A DNA stretch of 64,000 nt. Origin: Linum tenue (Eukaryota; Streptophyta; Magnoliopsida; Malpighiales; Linaceae). The stretch covers positions 49,434,066 to 49,498,065 of the forward strand of contig CAMGYJ010000006.1 of NCBI GenBank assembly GCA_946122785.1, given 5' to 3'. Shown one piece after another: positions 47,004-56,196 of this stretch (the first letter of the stretch is position 1; each line of letters begins with the position of its first letter). The notes beneath the pieces are model-generated. The model saw nothing but the letters and a program-made list of their open reading frames with translations. It had not been told where the DNA came from and searched no databases. Both the position numbers and the translations under genes were made by a program.

Positions 47004-47496
47004 CAAATAAGGGCGCATCCTGCTTGTAGCAATCGGTGCAAGGCTTACATTGTGTCCATATAATGTCGCTGCCAGTGTCAGCAATCGCAACGATCGGAAA
47101 TGGTGGCGTACCAAGGGAGATGTTCACCAGGTATTCCCCATTGTTGGCCGTCAACTGAGCATCAGGATCCGAAGGGTCCGAAATAGACCTCGAACTGTTA
47201 ACGTGAAGCATGTGACTGAAACGATGCACTCGCCCAATCGATCGCCTACCCGCATTCCCAACGCGCCGAGCTGGCGTTTCCTTGGGATTATAGAAAGGCG
47301 AACCTTCGGAATCGCGATGGACCAGATTGATACTAAATCCACCGCTCTGCGCATCCACAAATGCGGACATAATTATACAACAAAACGTAGCTAGTGCAAG
47401 TGTGATCGGGAAAGACATGGTTGGTTTTGGCTCCATGATGTATGTCAAGATTGAGAGATGATTGATGAGTGGAATTAATGGATCACAAATGCATTC

Positions 47497-47504
47497 TATA
47501 TATA
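47497..47504 (-). promoter_or_regulatory. TATA box of AP3
   Basis: TATATATA about 60 bp upstream of the AP3 ATG, as in AP1. The promoter still appears intact and could transcribe the interrupted gene. Confidence 0.55.
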
Positions 47505-47517
47505 GTGTCTTCTTCAA

Positions 47518-48446
47518 ATCAATTATATTATGCTTCTTGTCATTATTTACATATATTCTTTTTTCATTAATTGATTGATGCCTTGTTTGTCACACTCATT
47601 TCCCCCTGACAAAATTAAAGGCCGCACATGACAAAATATTACCTTCATATATAATTAGAGTTGAGTTCGCACATGACAAAGTTTGGACTCTAGGTTGATG
47701 TCCATTTCTTCATTCTCTATTCTCTACTATGCATGTCCTATACTTCTTCACAGCTTTTCGTTGAACACTACTATATATGTTTCTATGTGCTAACGATGCA
47801 CTCAAGTTCCTGGCCACTCCAAATTATCGATTAAACCTACACTGACTTCATTTTTCCGGTAAACTACAGAGCTTAAGTTATATATGGTGATGCTCATAGT
47901 TGTTAAGTAAAATACAATTTGACAGAAATTCTACCTAGAGGCTGCTTCAAAACACAAATGAAAATAAAGGGTTAATATATTTGTATGGCCTGAAATTTGA
48001 TCATAGTAAACATTCTACTCAATCTTTTCCATCTGTAATATCCTGGCCCAAACTATACATAAAAGCAACGACATTGGCCAAACCCGATGTTTGACTATTA
48101 TCTTGAACGGTCAAACAATGTTACTAAAAGATCAACATGCTATGTCACCATCCGGTCATCATAAAAATCATTAAAATATTCGTAATTTACATATATTTTC
48201 TAATTTTAAATTATTACAATTAAATTAAAAAAATTGAGACCCCCATCGGCCGCTCCCCTCCATCTACTCCCCCAATCTCTTCTTCGACAGAGAGCTCCAA
48301 CATTTTCTTCTTGGATTGGGATTAGTTTAGCAGGGAAAGGGTTCGTGAGAGTAGTTCTATAAACTATATAGTCTATAAGATCAAATTATTTTTTCATAAG
48401 TTTTAATATGCATGATGCAAATTGATGAGATGTTGAATATATATGG
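47518..48446. repeat. AP3 upstream region and dispersed repeat
   Basis: Nearly identical to 959-1881: protease upstream sequence to about 47880, then the dispersed LTR-like repeat (core 47985-48362) ending at ATATATGGT. No gene seen. Confidence 0.65.
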
Positions 48447-49027
48447 TTCAGGCTAGCGTACGCCCGGGCGTACGTTAGACTACCGTACGCCCGTTCGGAA
48501 AACAGTGGCCGGAGCCTGGCCGAGCCGAAAAATATTTTCAGCCCGGCCAGGCTCCGGCCACCGTTTTCCTTCGGCCCGGCCAGGTTCCGGCCGCCAGAAG
48601 TTTTCGGCCCGGCCAGGTTCCGGCCGCCGGAAATTTTCGGCCCACCCTGTTCGTTGCAAATCGTCGGAAAAATTCGATTTTAGGAGTTGAATTTAGCGTT
48701 TAGGAGTTGAATTTAGCGTTTAGGAGATGAATTTAGAGTTTAGGAGTTGAATTTAGTGGTTAAGAGTTGAAATTAGCGTTTAGGTTCACAAGAATATTGA
48801 TGTGTTATATTGTAATTGTAGGAAAAATGTCAGAGTGGTTCCCGGCCGATCATGATTACACAGCAGAATTTGAGAATAGGATCCATTATGCAAGTGTGGA
48901 GTTAGCTGAGTTAGCTGCAAAAGCAATCGCTCAAGAGTGTGGGTTCTTTATTGTTAGAGGAGCATGGAAACCGAATACTGCTGGACTACATCCTATTACT
49001 GCCCTCTGTATGTATTGCGACAGAAGT
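48447..49027 (+). mobile_element. MULE-1 fragment (left end plus start of transposase)
   Basis: A GC-rich left end with an 18-bp perfect palindrome (48457-48474) and a 73-nt near-perfect hairpin (48497-48569), five 20-bp tandem repeats (48680-48779), then the first ~66 codons of the transposase from ATG 48827. It stops inside the coding sequence at CGACAGAAG and joins the AP upstream piece TTATTAATTAATTT, sharing AAG with the left flank. Confidence 0.85.
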
Positions 49028-49033
49028 TATTAA
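48827..49033 (+). pseudogene. Truncated FAR1-like N-terminus of MULE-1 transposase
   Basis: MSEWFPADHDYTAEFEN ... ELAAKAIAQECGFFIVRGAW ... ALCMYCDRS, nearly identical to the start of the 40948 gene (Gly to Arg after FEN; Ile to Lys after RGAW; Val to Ile after LHP), then a stop made by flanking sequence. 68 codons, no catalytic domain. Not functional as a transposase; a short DNA-binding peptide is conceivable but unsupported. Confidence 0.8.
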
Positions 49034-49170
49034 TTAATTTATTAATAGCGCAAGTTAGCTCTTAATTGGTTTTCTGTTCCTTACGAAATTTTAGCCATCT
49101 CTAATTTTAGTAAGTAATCATGGATTCCGGATTACTGTTCGCCTGTGTATATGCTGAGCTGTGGTAGCTA

Positions 49171-49448
49171 GGGGTGTTCAAACAGATTGGTTACTGTGGT
49201 AACCATATTTACCAGTATCATTCGGTTAATTTAGATAATTGGTTTGATTTGGTTTGGTTTGGTTAAACATTTTAGCTTATTTTGTTTGGTTTCAACGCTG
49301 CTAACTAGTGAAACCAATTAATGATACACCTAATATACAAAATTATTTATACTTCCAGCAACTAACCAAACCAAACTTTTGTGATTCCTTCATTTATTTC
49401 CATGTGCACAACAAACCAAAACATTATGGGTAAAAAACTAAATGGGCT
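49171..49448. mobile_element. hAT MITE fragment
   Basis: Starts TAGGGGTGTTCAAAC; counterpart of 25492-25819 in the AP2 unit, shortened at the right end and joined to the repeated protease upstream piece (TCTAGGTTGATG). Confidence 0.7.
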
Positions 49449-49530
49449 CTAGGTTGATGTCCATTTTTTTCATTTTCTATTATGCATGTCCTATACTTCT
49501 TCACATTTTTCGTTGAACACTATATATGTT

Positions 49531-50126
49531 TCTATGTGTACGCTCTCCCCGACTCTACGTCGATTTTGCGTGACGACAACTAAAGATTACACAAATCAAA
49601 CATATCCCGCAGCAGAGCACAGGCGAATTAAGCAAAATGTATTATATAAGTTTCAGTAATGATTAATACACTAGACAAAGCATATGGTTATGGATATTGG
49701 ATAGATAGTCATTCCTTATATATCAGTTGAACAAACATATTACATAATTCTTTCACAATATAAGTTTGAACGTAAATTTCTTTATTATTAATTAAATTGT
49801 TGATCATCTTATCTTTGTGCATTACACAAAGATTAAGTAAGGTCGATTACTGTTTACATAATATTTTAATAAAATGTTATGATTTTTATAACTTAATTAT
49901 TTTATTATTACCCAAAATTTGTTTATTATTATCTATAACATTTATCATCTCATAATTTTGTATTACGCATAAGTTTTGTATGGTAAGTTAACATTTAAAT
50001 CAAATGTGTATCTTACCTAAACAATTTTTTTAATTATTTAATTCCAACTATATCTTTAAATAAATAAATATAGCTTTATAAATTAATTAATATCTTGCCG
50101 CAGTGAAGCGCGCACAGCAAACTAGT
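49531..50126. mobile_element. Helitron-like sequence with empty CACTA-2 site
   Basis: Collinear with 25911-26103 plus 31113-31400 but without CACTA-2: the junction reads CCTTATATATCAGTTG (about 49717-49733), exactly the flanks of CACTA-2 with a single TAT. It ends in the GCCGCAGTGAAGCGCG hairpin and CTAG-T. The Helitron assignment rests on that end only. Confidence 0.5.
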
Positions 50127-50660
50127 ATATGATAATGCTCAAAGTTGTTAAGTAAAATACAATTTGACATAAATTCTACCTATCTTAATTAAGAGGCAAC
50201 TTCAAAACACAAATAAAAATAAAGGGTTAATATATTTGTATGGCCTGGAATTTGACCATAATAAACATTCTACCCAATCTTTTCGATCTGTAATATCCTG
50301 GCCCAAACTATACATAAAAGTAATGACATTGGCCAAACACGATGTTTGGCTGTTATCTTGGATGGTCAAACGCGGTTACTAATGATCAACATGCTGTGTC
50401 ACCATCCGGTCATCATAAAAATTATTAAAATATTCGTAATTTACACATATTTTCTAATTTAAAATTATTACAATTAAATTAATATAAAAAATTTGAGACC
50501 CCCACCGGCGGCTCCCCTCCGTCTACTCCCCAATCTCTTCTTCGACAGAGAGCTCCAACCTTTTCTTCATGGATTGGGATTAGTTTACCAGGGAAAGGGT
50601 TCGTGAGAGTAGTTCTATCAATATGTATGTTGTTCTATAGTTTTAATGAATGAAGAAGAG
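50127..50660. repeat. Dispersed LTR-like repeat (copy 5)
   Basis: Same repeat as at 1411-1795 and 47985-48362, here running to TGAATGAAGAAGAGTAAAGTTA, the LTR-like end, and then into the coding remnant at 50672. No gene. Confidence 0.6.
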
Positions 50661-50671
50661 TAAAGTTAATG

Positions 50672-50999
50672 ATGGCATTAAAGCTCTACCACGAGAATGA
50701 GTTGCTGATATTGTGTTCTCTCAATAACAAACACGACAGCCATTGATACCTTAGAAGTAGCAGCAACAATGATGGATTAGCAGTTGGCCGAGCACTCCAT
50801 CAAATGGAAGGTTTTAACGATTAAGCAGGCTGGACCGAACGAATTTAAAAGCCGGATTAAGGCGGCAATCTGGTAGCATCTCTATCGAGGGCTCTTTGGA
50901 GAGGAGCGATATCAGCAGCAAGTCCTGTTCCATCCAAAACTATTGGAATTGGTTGAAATAACGGGTGACGTCCCGATCACCCTAATCTACCCCATGTAG
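50672..50999 (+). pseudogene. Unrecognised coding remnant (longer copy)
   Basis: Starts MALKLYHENELLILCSLNN from ATG 50672 in one frame, then continues after a frameshift as AIDTLEVAATMMD(stop)QLAEHSIKWKVLTIKQAGPNEFKSRIKAAIW(stop)HLYRGLFGEERYQQQV ... LELVEITGDVPITLIYPM(stop). About 105 codons with two in-frame TAG and one frameshift. The final stop is the TAG of the hAT MITE terminus. The 1953-2166 copy preserves the same C-terminal part. I do not recognise the protein; it may be an old retroelement or captured host exon. Confidence 0.4.
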
Positions 51000-51359
51000 A
51001 GGTGGCAAATGGATTGATCCATGGATTGGTGGATTGGATTGGTAGATCCATGGATCGAATGGATTGGATCCAATGGATTGGTGGATTCATGGATTGGATC
51101 AAGTGGATTGGTGGGTTATCCATGAATCCAAATGACATCCTCAACCAAGGACTAATATGTAAAATGTGAAAAGTGTAGGAACTAAATTAATTTTTCCAAA
51201 ATGATATTTTTCGTATAAAAAAATTAATTTTTGGGTACCAAAATGTAAAATATAAAAAATATAGGTACCAAACCATAATTTGCCATTTGGATCAAATGGA
51301 TTGGATTATGTGGATATTTTTAATGGGTTGGTGGATTGGATTGAGAAGTGCCACCTCTA
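50997..51359. mobile_element. hAT-type MITE (copy 2)
   Basis: Same element and same insertion as 2164-2555, 363 bp, ends TAGAGGTGGCAA / TGCCACCTCTA. Flanks ACCCCATG and ATCCTATG have drifted from the 8-bp repeat but match the flanks of copy 1. Confidence 0.83.
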
Positions 51360-51529
51360 ATCCTATGTCATATCATATGTGGGCTAGGGTAATTCTGCGT
51401 TACCATGCAAGACTCACGTGGGCTCACTATGGTTCAAGTCCACTAAACATAATGATAGATACAAAATACATGATAGATACAAAATACATGTTCCCCCAGA
51501 GGTTTATTTACTGGATTAGGCTTTGTGTT

Positions 51530-52764
51530 AAAATAGCAAAGTTTAGTATTTGTATAAATGGTGGACTGTGTGGGTTCTTTGGGGCACAGAGGGGGGTGAG
51601 GCAGAGGATCCCCTCTCACCTTACCTATTCACAATTGTAATGGAGGGGCTATCTCTTCTCTTGAATCGAGCTGCAGCAGAAGGAACCTTGGGTTTCCATC
51701 CTCAGTGCAAAAAAGTGGGGTTAACACACCTGTGTTTTGCTGATGATCTTCTCATCTTCACAGAGGGTTCAGGTCAAGCTATTATGAAGGTTCAGGGGAT
51801 ATTGAAGGAATTCCATACCGTTTCTGGCCTAAAGTGCAATCCAAGGAAATGCGAGGTGTATTTTGGAGGGAAGTCAGTGCAGTTTAAGCAGAATGCCTTC
51901 CGAGTTTCAGGGTTTGTAGAGGGCGTTTTACCCGTTAGATATCTGGGTGTGCCTCTTATCTCAGGGAAGTTTCCTTCTAGTGAGACTGACAAGCTGGTGG
52001 TCATAATAACGAAAAAATCCACTCTTGGAGATCAAAGAAGCTCAGTTATGCTGGAAGGCTGCAACTGATAACGACAGTGTTGATGGGAACTCTTCAATAC
52101 TGGATTCAGATCTTTATTTTGCCCAAAAAAGTGATCAAGCAAGTTCAAATGGTATGTTCAAGGTTTCTCTGGCATGGGGGAGAAGAAGGATGTGCTAAAG
52201 TGAGTTGGGAGAGGATGGCAAGACCTTGAATGGAAGGAGGTTTGGGTTTACGTGAGCTAAGTGCCTGCAATAAGGCCTGTACAGTTAGATTTCTCTGGCT
52301 ATTCTTAATGAAAATTGGAGCTATCTAGGTGGCTTGGTTTCAGCAGTATAAGGTAATGGATCGAAGCATATGGATTGTTTCTGCCTGTCCGATCACTTCC
52401 TGGGCTTGGAGGCGTATCCTCAAGATGCGCCCTATGATCCAACCATTACTCTTGATACGTAATACTCAGCTTCCGTGGGACAATAAACCTATGCCTGTGT
52501 TTAAAGTTTCTGTAGTTTGGAACACCTTGCGAGTCAAGTATGAGGTGGTGGATTGGGCAAAGCTTATTTGGGGGAAGAATTATGTTTCCAGGAACAGCTT
52601 TCTAGTCTGGATGATTATGTTGGATTGTGTTGTCACTAAACAGAAGCTACTGCAGTGGGGTAAGCAGACTGATGGTTTGTGTGTGTTGTGTGGTAACGAA
52701 GTAGAAACTAGAGAGCATTTATTCTTTGCATGTGGGTTTTCTCGTCGAGTTGTTATGGCACTGC
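51530..52764 (+). pseudogene. LINE-B copy 2 reverse transcriptase and zf-RVT
   Basis: The better-preserved LINE-B RT: DPLSPYLFTIVMEGLSLLL, LTHLCFADDLLIFTEG (catalytic FADD intact), GLKCNPRKCEVYFGG, VRYLGVPLISG, then after a 1-bp deletion near 52015 SWRSKKLSYAGRLQL type sequence, and zf-RVT NSFLVWMIMLDCVV ... CVLCGNEVETREHLFFACGFSRRVV. RQGDP is RQRIP here. Stops near 52229 and 52327 and the CACTA insertion at 52764 inactivate it. Confidence 0.84.
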
Positions 52765-53479
52765 CACTACAACAAATTCGGCCTATTAGGACAAAAATTT
52801 TATTTTGTCATTTTCTGTTTGTCACAATAGGTACGATGATATGACAAAAATAATATATGTCCTATTTGATATGCCTAATGTGACAAAATAACTGTTGTCG
52901 GAATAAGTCGTCATTTAAAGTGAGTAATGTGACAAATATTTTGTGTCACAATTAATTTTGTCAAAATAGGCGTCCCATATCGGGATGTAAGAGACTCAAC
53001 AGTGACAAATTTCTTGTTGCCAGAATATTTCGTCATTTAAAGTGAGTAATGTGACAAATATTTTGTGTCACAATTAAGTTTGTCAAATTATGCATTCCTG
53101 AATTGTTTAAATAACAGTATTTTGTCACAATAGATAGCAATAATCCAACAGCGAGCTAACAAAAGGGCATGTTCGTCATAATATGGTGATTTCGGTTTTG
53201 ACAAAAGGCATGTTCGTCATAATATAGTGATTTCGTTTTTGACAAAAGACATTTTCGTCATATTTGCTTGTTGAACTCACACAAATCTCATTCCCTTCAC
53301 AAAATTCGACCATACCCCGTCCAAATTACAACCATGTCCCGCCCAAAAAATTTCCCCAAGCCCGCCCACATTTTCCCTGTAATTGAAAAATTCAAATCAC
53401 CTACCCACCTGCCCCTAATACCCATTTAATTTATTGATCCTTTTTCCACTTCTTCTCTTTATCAGTGTTATTATAAACT

Positions 53480-54110
53480 GAAACTTAAAAAAGGAAAAAG
53501 GAAAAAACGTCCGGCTCATTAAACCCTAATTCCATTTCGTGAGGAACCAGAGACGAGCTCTGAAAGCTCCGCTCCAAAACACATTGCCCCGTTGCCGCTC
53601 CCCGTTGCCGCTTGCTGTCGCTCGTCGATTTGGAACCAGCGATTTGGCGACCTCCTGCCGGTGAACCGAGCGACGAACCAAGCTCTGGCCGTCGAAGAAG
53701 ACTAGCGGTGGTCCTTCCCCTGATTTGGCCGTCAAAGAAGGTTCTCTAGCCCTGCTACCTCTCTCGACTCTTCGTTCTCTTGCCCCTGCTTTGGCCGGCG
53801 TTCGTCCTCCTGGCTCTTGCTCCTGCTCGGGCCGGCTCCACCTCCTCCCACTGCCCTGCTACTTCCGTTGATGAGTCCCAGCTCCAACAGAGGTAATTTC
53901 AAAGTTGATTTTTTTTTGTTCTTGTCTTGTTCCTAATTGATCAGAGATCTGACCATAAAAAACCACACCAATCATTACCAAAACCAGCTGCACCTTCCTT
54001 TTTATATACAAAGTATAGGAAGAGAGAGGGGAAGCGTTGCAGTAAGGAAAGAAAGCGTAGGGTAGGCTGCGGCGAGGTCAATTACTACGGCTGGAAGGCA
54101 AAGCATATAA
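53480..54110. other. Gene-like GC-richer region in CACTA-1
   Basis: From 53520 to about 53900 the base composition shifts to GC-rich, with CTCGTCGATTTGG/GCTCCTGC runs like a 5' UTR or first exon, followed by a possible GT donor (AGAGGTAATTTC at about 53888). No protein family recognised in either strand. Probably captured host DNA upstream of the LTP piece. Confidence 0.4.
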
Positions 54111-54157
54111 CTTGAGATGGATCAGAGTCTCTGCAAATTCTCGTGATCGTCAACATC

Positions 54158-54619
54158 ATGGCCGTTTCCTCTCTCTTTCTCCTGATCAGCCACTCCACTA
54201 CCAGATCTGATGTGGCCATCGTAGGATGCAACGACGTGAGGAGCAAAGCCAAGCCGTGCTTCAGCTACGCCGAAGGCAAAGGCGACCAGAACGCCGTCCC
54301 TCCAGCCTACTGCGACGGGATACACAACATCTCCAACGAAGCGAAGACCGCTGAGGACGAGAAGGGCATCTGCAACTGTCTGAAGCAGCTCTCCGACATG
54401 TTAAAGAAAGGACTGGTCGATAGCTGGTTGCAACAAATTCCTGGGAGGTGCGCAGTCAACGTTCTTTTCAAGCTCTCTATTGATGCTGACTGTGACAAGT
54501 TCGAAACATCACTCGTTTGCTTAGCGTATACATATACTTCTATTCTTTATGTGTATGGAGTAATGCATGTTGATTACATATTAACATTTAATATGGTTAC
54601 CTTACCTGTTCCAATATAA
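54158..54619 (+). pseudogene. Captured non-specific lipid-transfer protein (nsLTP) fragment
   Basis: MAVSSLFLLISHSTTRSDVAIV (signal-like) then the eight-cysteine-motif region: VGCNDVRSKAKPCFSYAEGKG ... PPAYCDGIHNI ... GICNCLKQL ... IPGRCAVNVLFKL ... DADCDKF. This is type-1-like nsLTP spacing, but the diagnostic Cys-Cys pair is Tyr-Cys, so one disulfide partner is lost. The frame then runs 30-odd codons of unrelated sequence before a stop, where a normal nsLTP would end. nsLTPs bind and move lipids in the apoplast. It lies wholly within CACTA-1 termini, so it is transposon cargo rather than a resident gene. Confidence 0.75.
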
Positions 54620-54914
54620 ATGATATGATCTGTGCTTGAATATTGGTGTCATCATGGGACAAGAATGGTTTTTGCTTTTCTTTTCCTTTTGCGGTAGCGA
54701 CTAGCGACAGCACAGCGAGAGGGAAGCAGAGAAGAGAGGAAGAAGAAGTAGAAAAAGGAGAGGAAGCTTTTGTTTCTCCTCTTCTTTCTTTCAGTCGTAT
54801 GGTTGCATTAGACTTCTGGATGATGCTATTCATCCTACTGTTGCCTGGAGTCATTCTTTTGCAGTTGTATAGGATGAACAACTTATAACTGTTAAATTTT
54901 TTATATTAGTGCAG

Positions 54915-55068
54915 GATTTAGCAATCTTGGCATGGAGATATAATGCAGCCACAAACGTCTTTGAGCCAGCTGCATCACTTAAGGGTCATTCTTTATTTGT
55001 TGTCTCATTAGTTGTTGCTTGTTGGAGATAACGGACTCTTCTCTGGTTCCATGAAAAATTCTATAAAG
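54915..55068 (+). pseudogene. Captured WD40-repeat exon (ZFWD-like)
   Basis: Exon between an AG acceptor (GTGCAG) and a GT donor (AAAG|GTGTGT). It encodes DLAILAWRYNAATNVFEP, AASLKGHSLFVVSLVV and, after a frameshift, VGDNGLFSGSMKNSIK. This matches the pattern of a WD40 blade in plant CCCH zinc-finger WD40 (ZFWD) proteins, where GH and SGS..NSI(R/K)VW are conserved. Splice sites are kept, so the element may produce chimeric transcripts with the nsLTP piece upstream. Confidence 0.6.
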
Positions 55069-55249
55069 GTGTGTTCGCTCTAAGATCTTATCATACTACC
55101 TGTTTCAGCTATATTTTAATTGAACAGTCGTGTTTGATATATATATATATTCAACTGTATTGTCTGGTTTTTCTGATATAGGAAAGAACTTTCAGAACCT
55201 GAAACTGAGAACATGGTTTAAATTTTGACCTGAATTTTCCTGGCACAGG

Positions 55250-55510
55250 ATATCGTTTACCAAAGTGTGAAAACCAGAAGCTTCAAAATCTGATCCAAGA
55301 AAATGCTTAGAGCAAATCTTTCACAAATCTTGTCCGTTCGACCAGAGCTTCGCTGTTCTCATGAGAAGTCCAAGAGGATCGAGCTCATCACCGTATCATC
55401 GTTTACTCGAGGAGCCAATGATGAGATTGTTTAGAAGGTACTGAAGAAAAAGGTTAAGTATGGACCAAAGGAGAACCCAAGATCAGCAAAGGAGTTAGAA
55501 TGTTTTGTGT
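55250..55510 (+). pseudogene. Further gene-like piece in CACTA-1
   Basis: Reads MLRANLSQILSVRPELRC, HEKSKRIELITVSSFTRGANDEIV(stop), KVLKKKVKYGPKENPRSAKELE. Coding-like composition with one in-frame stop; family not recognised. Possibly a third captured host fragment. Confidence 0.35.
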
Positions 55511-55739
55511 CATGGTGGACAACTTAGAATGTTTGGTTATGTTGAACAAGGAGTTAGACTGCTATGGAAATGGTTGTAATGTTTTGGATCTTTGATAATC
55601 TTTCCATTATCAGGTTGCAATGCAACAAACAATTCAGAATTATGAAATTTTTGAAGCAGGTCAAATGTGACAACAATATCATGTCGTCACATTATGTACA
55701 TTGCCTGAGAAATTGTTCTCTTGTCATATTAGACATGAG

Positions 55740-56196
55740 ACAATTAAACCACCTTTCCTAACGACCTATACTCGTCATAATATGCAGTTATGACAAAGTA
55801 TATTCATCATAATATTCAGTTATGACAAAATAATGTTGTCACAATAAGCACTTGTGACAAAATGTAGTCGTCACAATATATAGTTACGACAAAATATAAT
55901 CGTGTAATATGACGAAAATTCTCCCAAAATCACTAGATTATGACAATCGTATTGACAAAATATGTCGTCATAATATCTTTTTTTTTTGTCACAATAGACT
56001 ACCCAGAACCTCGGATATACTGAAAGCAAATGTGACAACCTTGTTTTAAATTTTTGTCACATTTGACCTATCTTGACGGCGATAAAATGACAAACCTTTG
56101 TGACAACAGATCTTGTCATATTATACCTAATATGACAAAAATGGTATCTAATATGACAAAATTGCTTCGTCATAATAGGGCGAATTTGTTGTAGTG
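55740..56196. repeat. CACTA-1 3' subterminal repeats
   Basis: A dense array of ATATGACAAAAT, CGTCATAATA and TTGTCACAATA motifs in both orientations, mirrored at 52765-53280. Likely transposase-binding sites. Confidence 0.75.

Larger units (their letters stand above)
39816..47436 (-). pseudogene. CDR1-like aspartic protease AP3, split by MULE-1
   Basis: The 3' part (39816-40740) encodes residues from about DPKSSSSYRTV to the C-terminus, including flap SYGD, the DSGT active site and ten of twelve Cys. The 5' part (47004-47436) encodes the signal peptide, propeptide and the first catalytic DTGS through CYKQDAPL. Between them sits the 6263-bp MULE-1. Apart from that insertion I see no stop or frameshift; differences from AP2 include Leu79 to Val. 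From its ATG the interrupted gene would read a short way into the MULE end before stopping, giving a protease N-terminus with one catalytic Asp only. The lesion looks recent because both halves remain nearly identical to AP2. Confidence 0.92.
52765..56196. mobile_element. CACTA-1 (Pack-CACTA carrying host gene pieces)
   Basis: A 3432-bp insertion in LINE-B copy 2. Termini are CACTACAACAAATTCG ... CGAATTTGTTGTAGTG, with an exact 3-bp target repeat TGC (52762-52764, 56197-56199). About 500 bp at each end is filled with TGACAAAAT / TTTTGTCA / CGTCATAAT motifs, the subterminal repeats expected for CACTA transposase binding. The middle (about 53500-55550) carries host-gene-like exons and no transposase, so it is non-autonomous. 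LINE-B copy 1 gives the empty site. Confidence 0.92.

Noticed and set aside
54158..54619. Functional lipid-transfer protein gene
   Set aside because: It lies wholly inside CACTA-1, lacks one cysteine of the conserved pair, and has an abnormal C-terminal extension.
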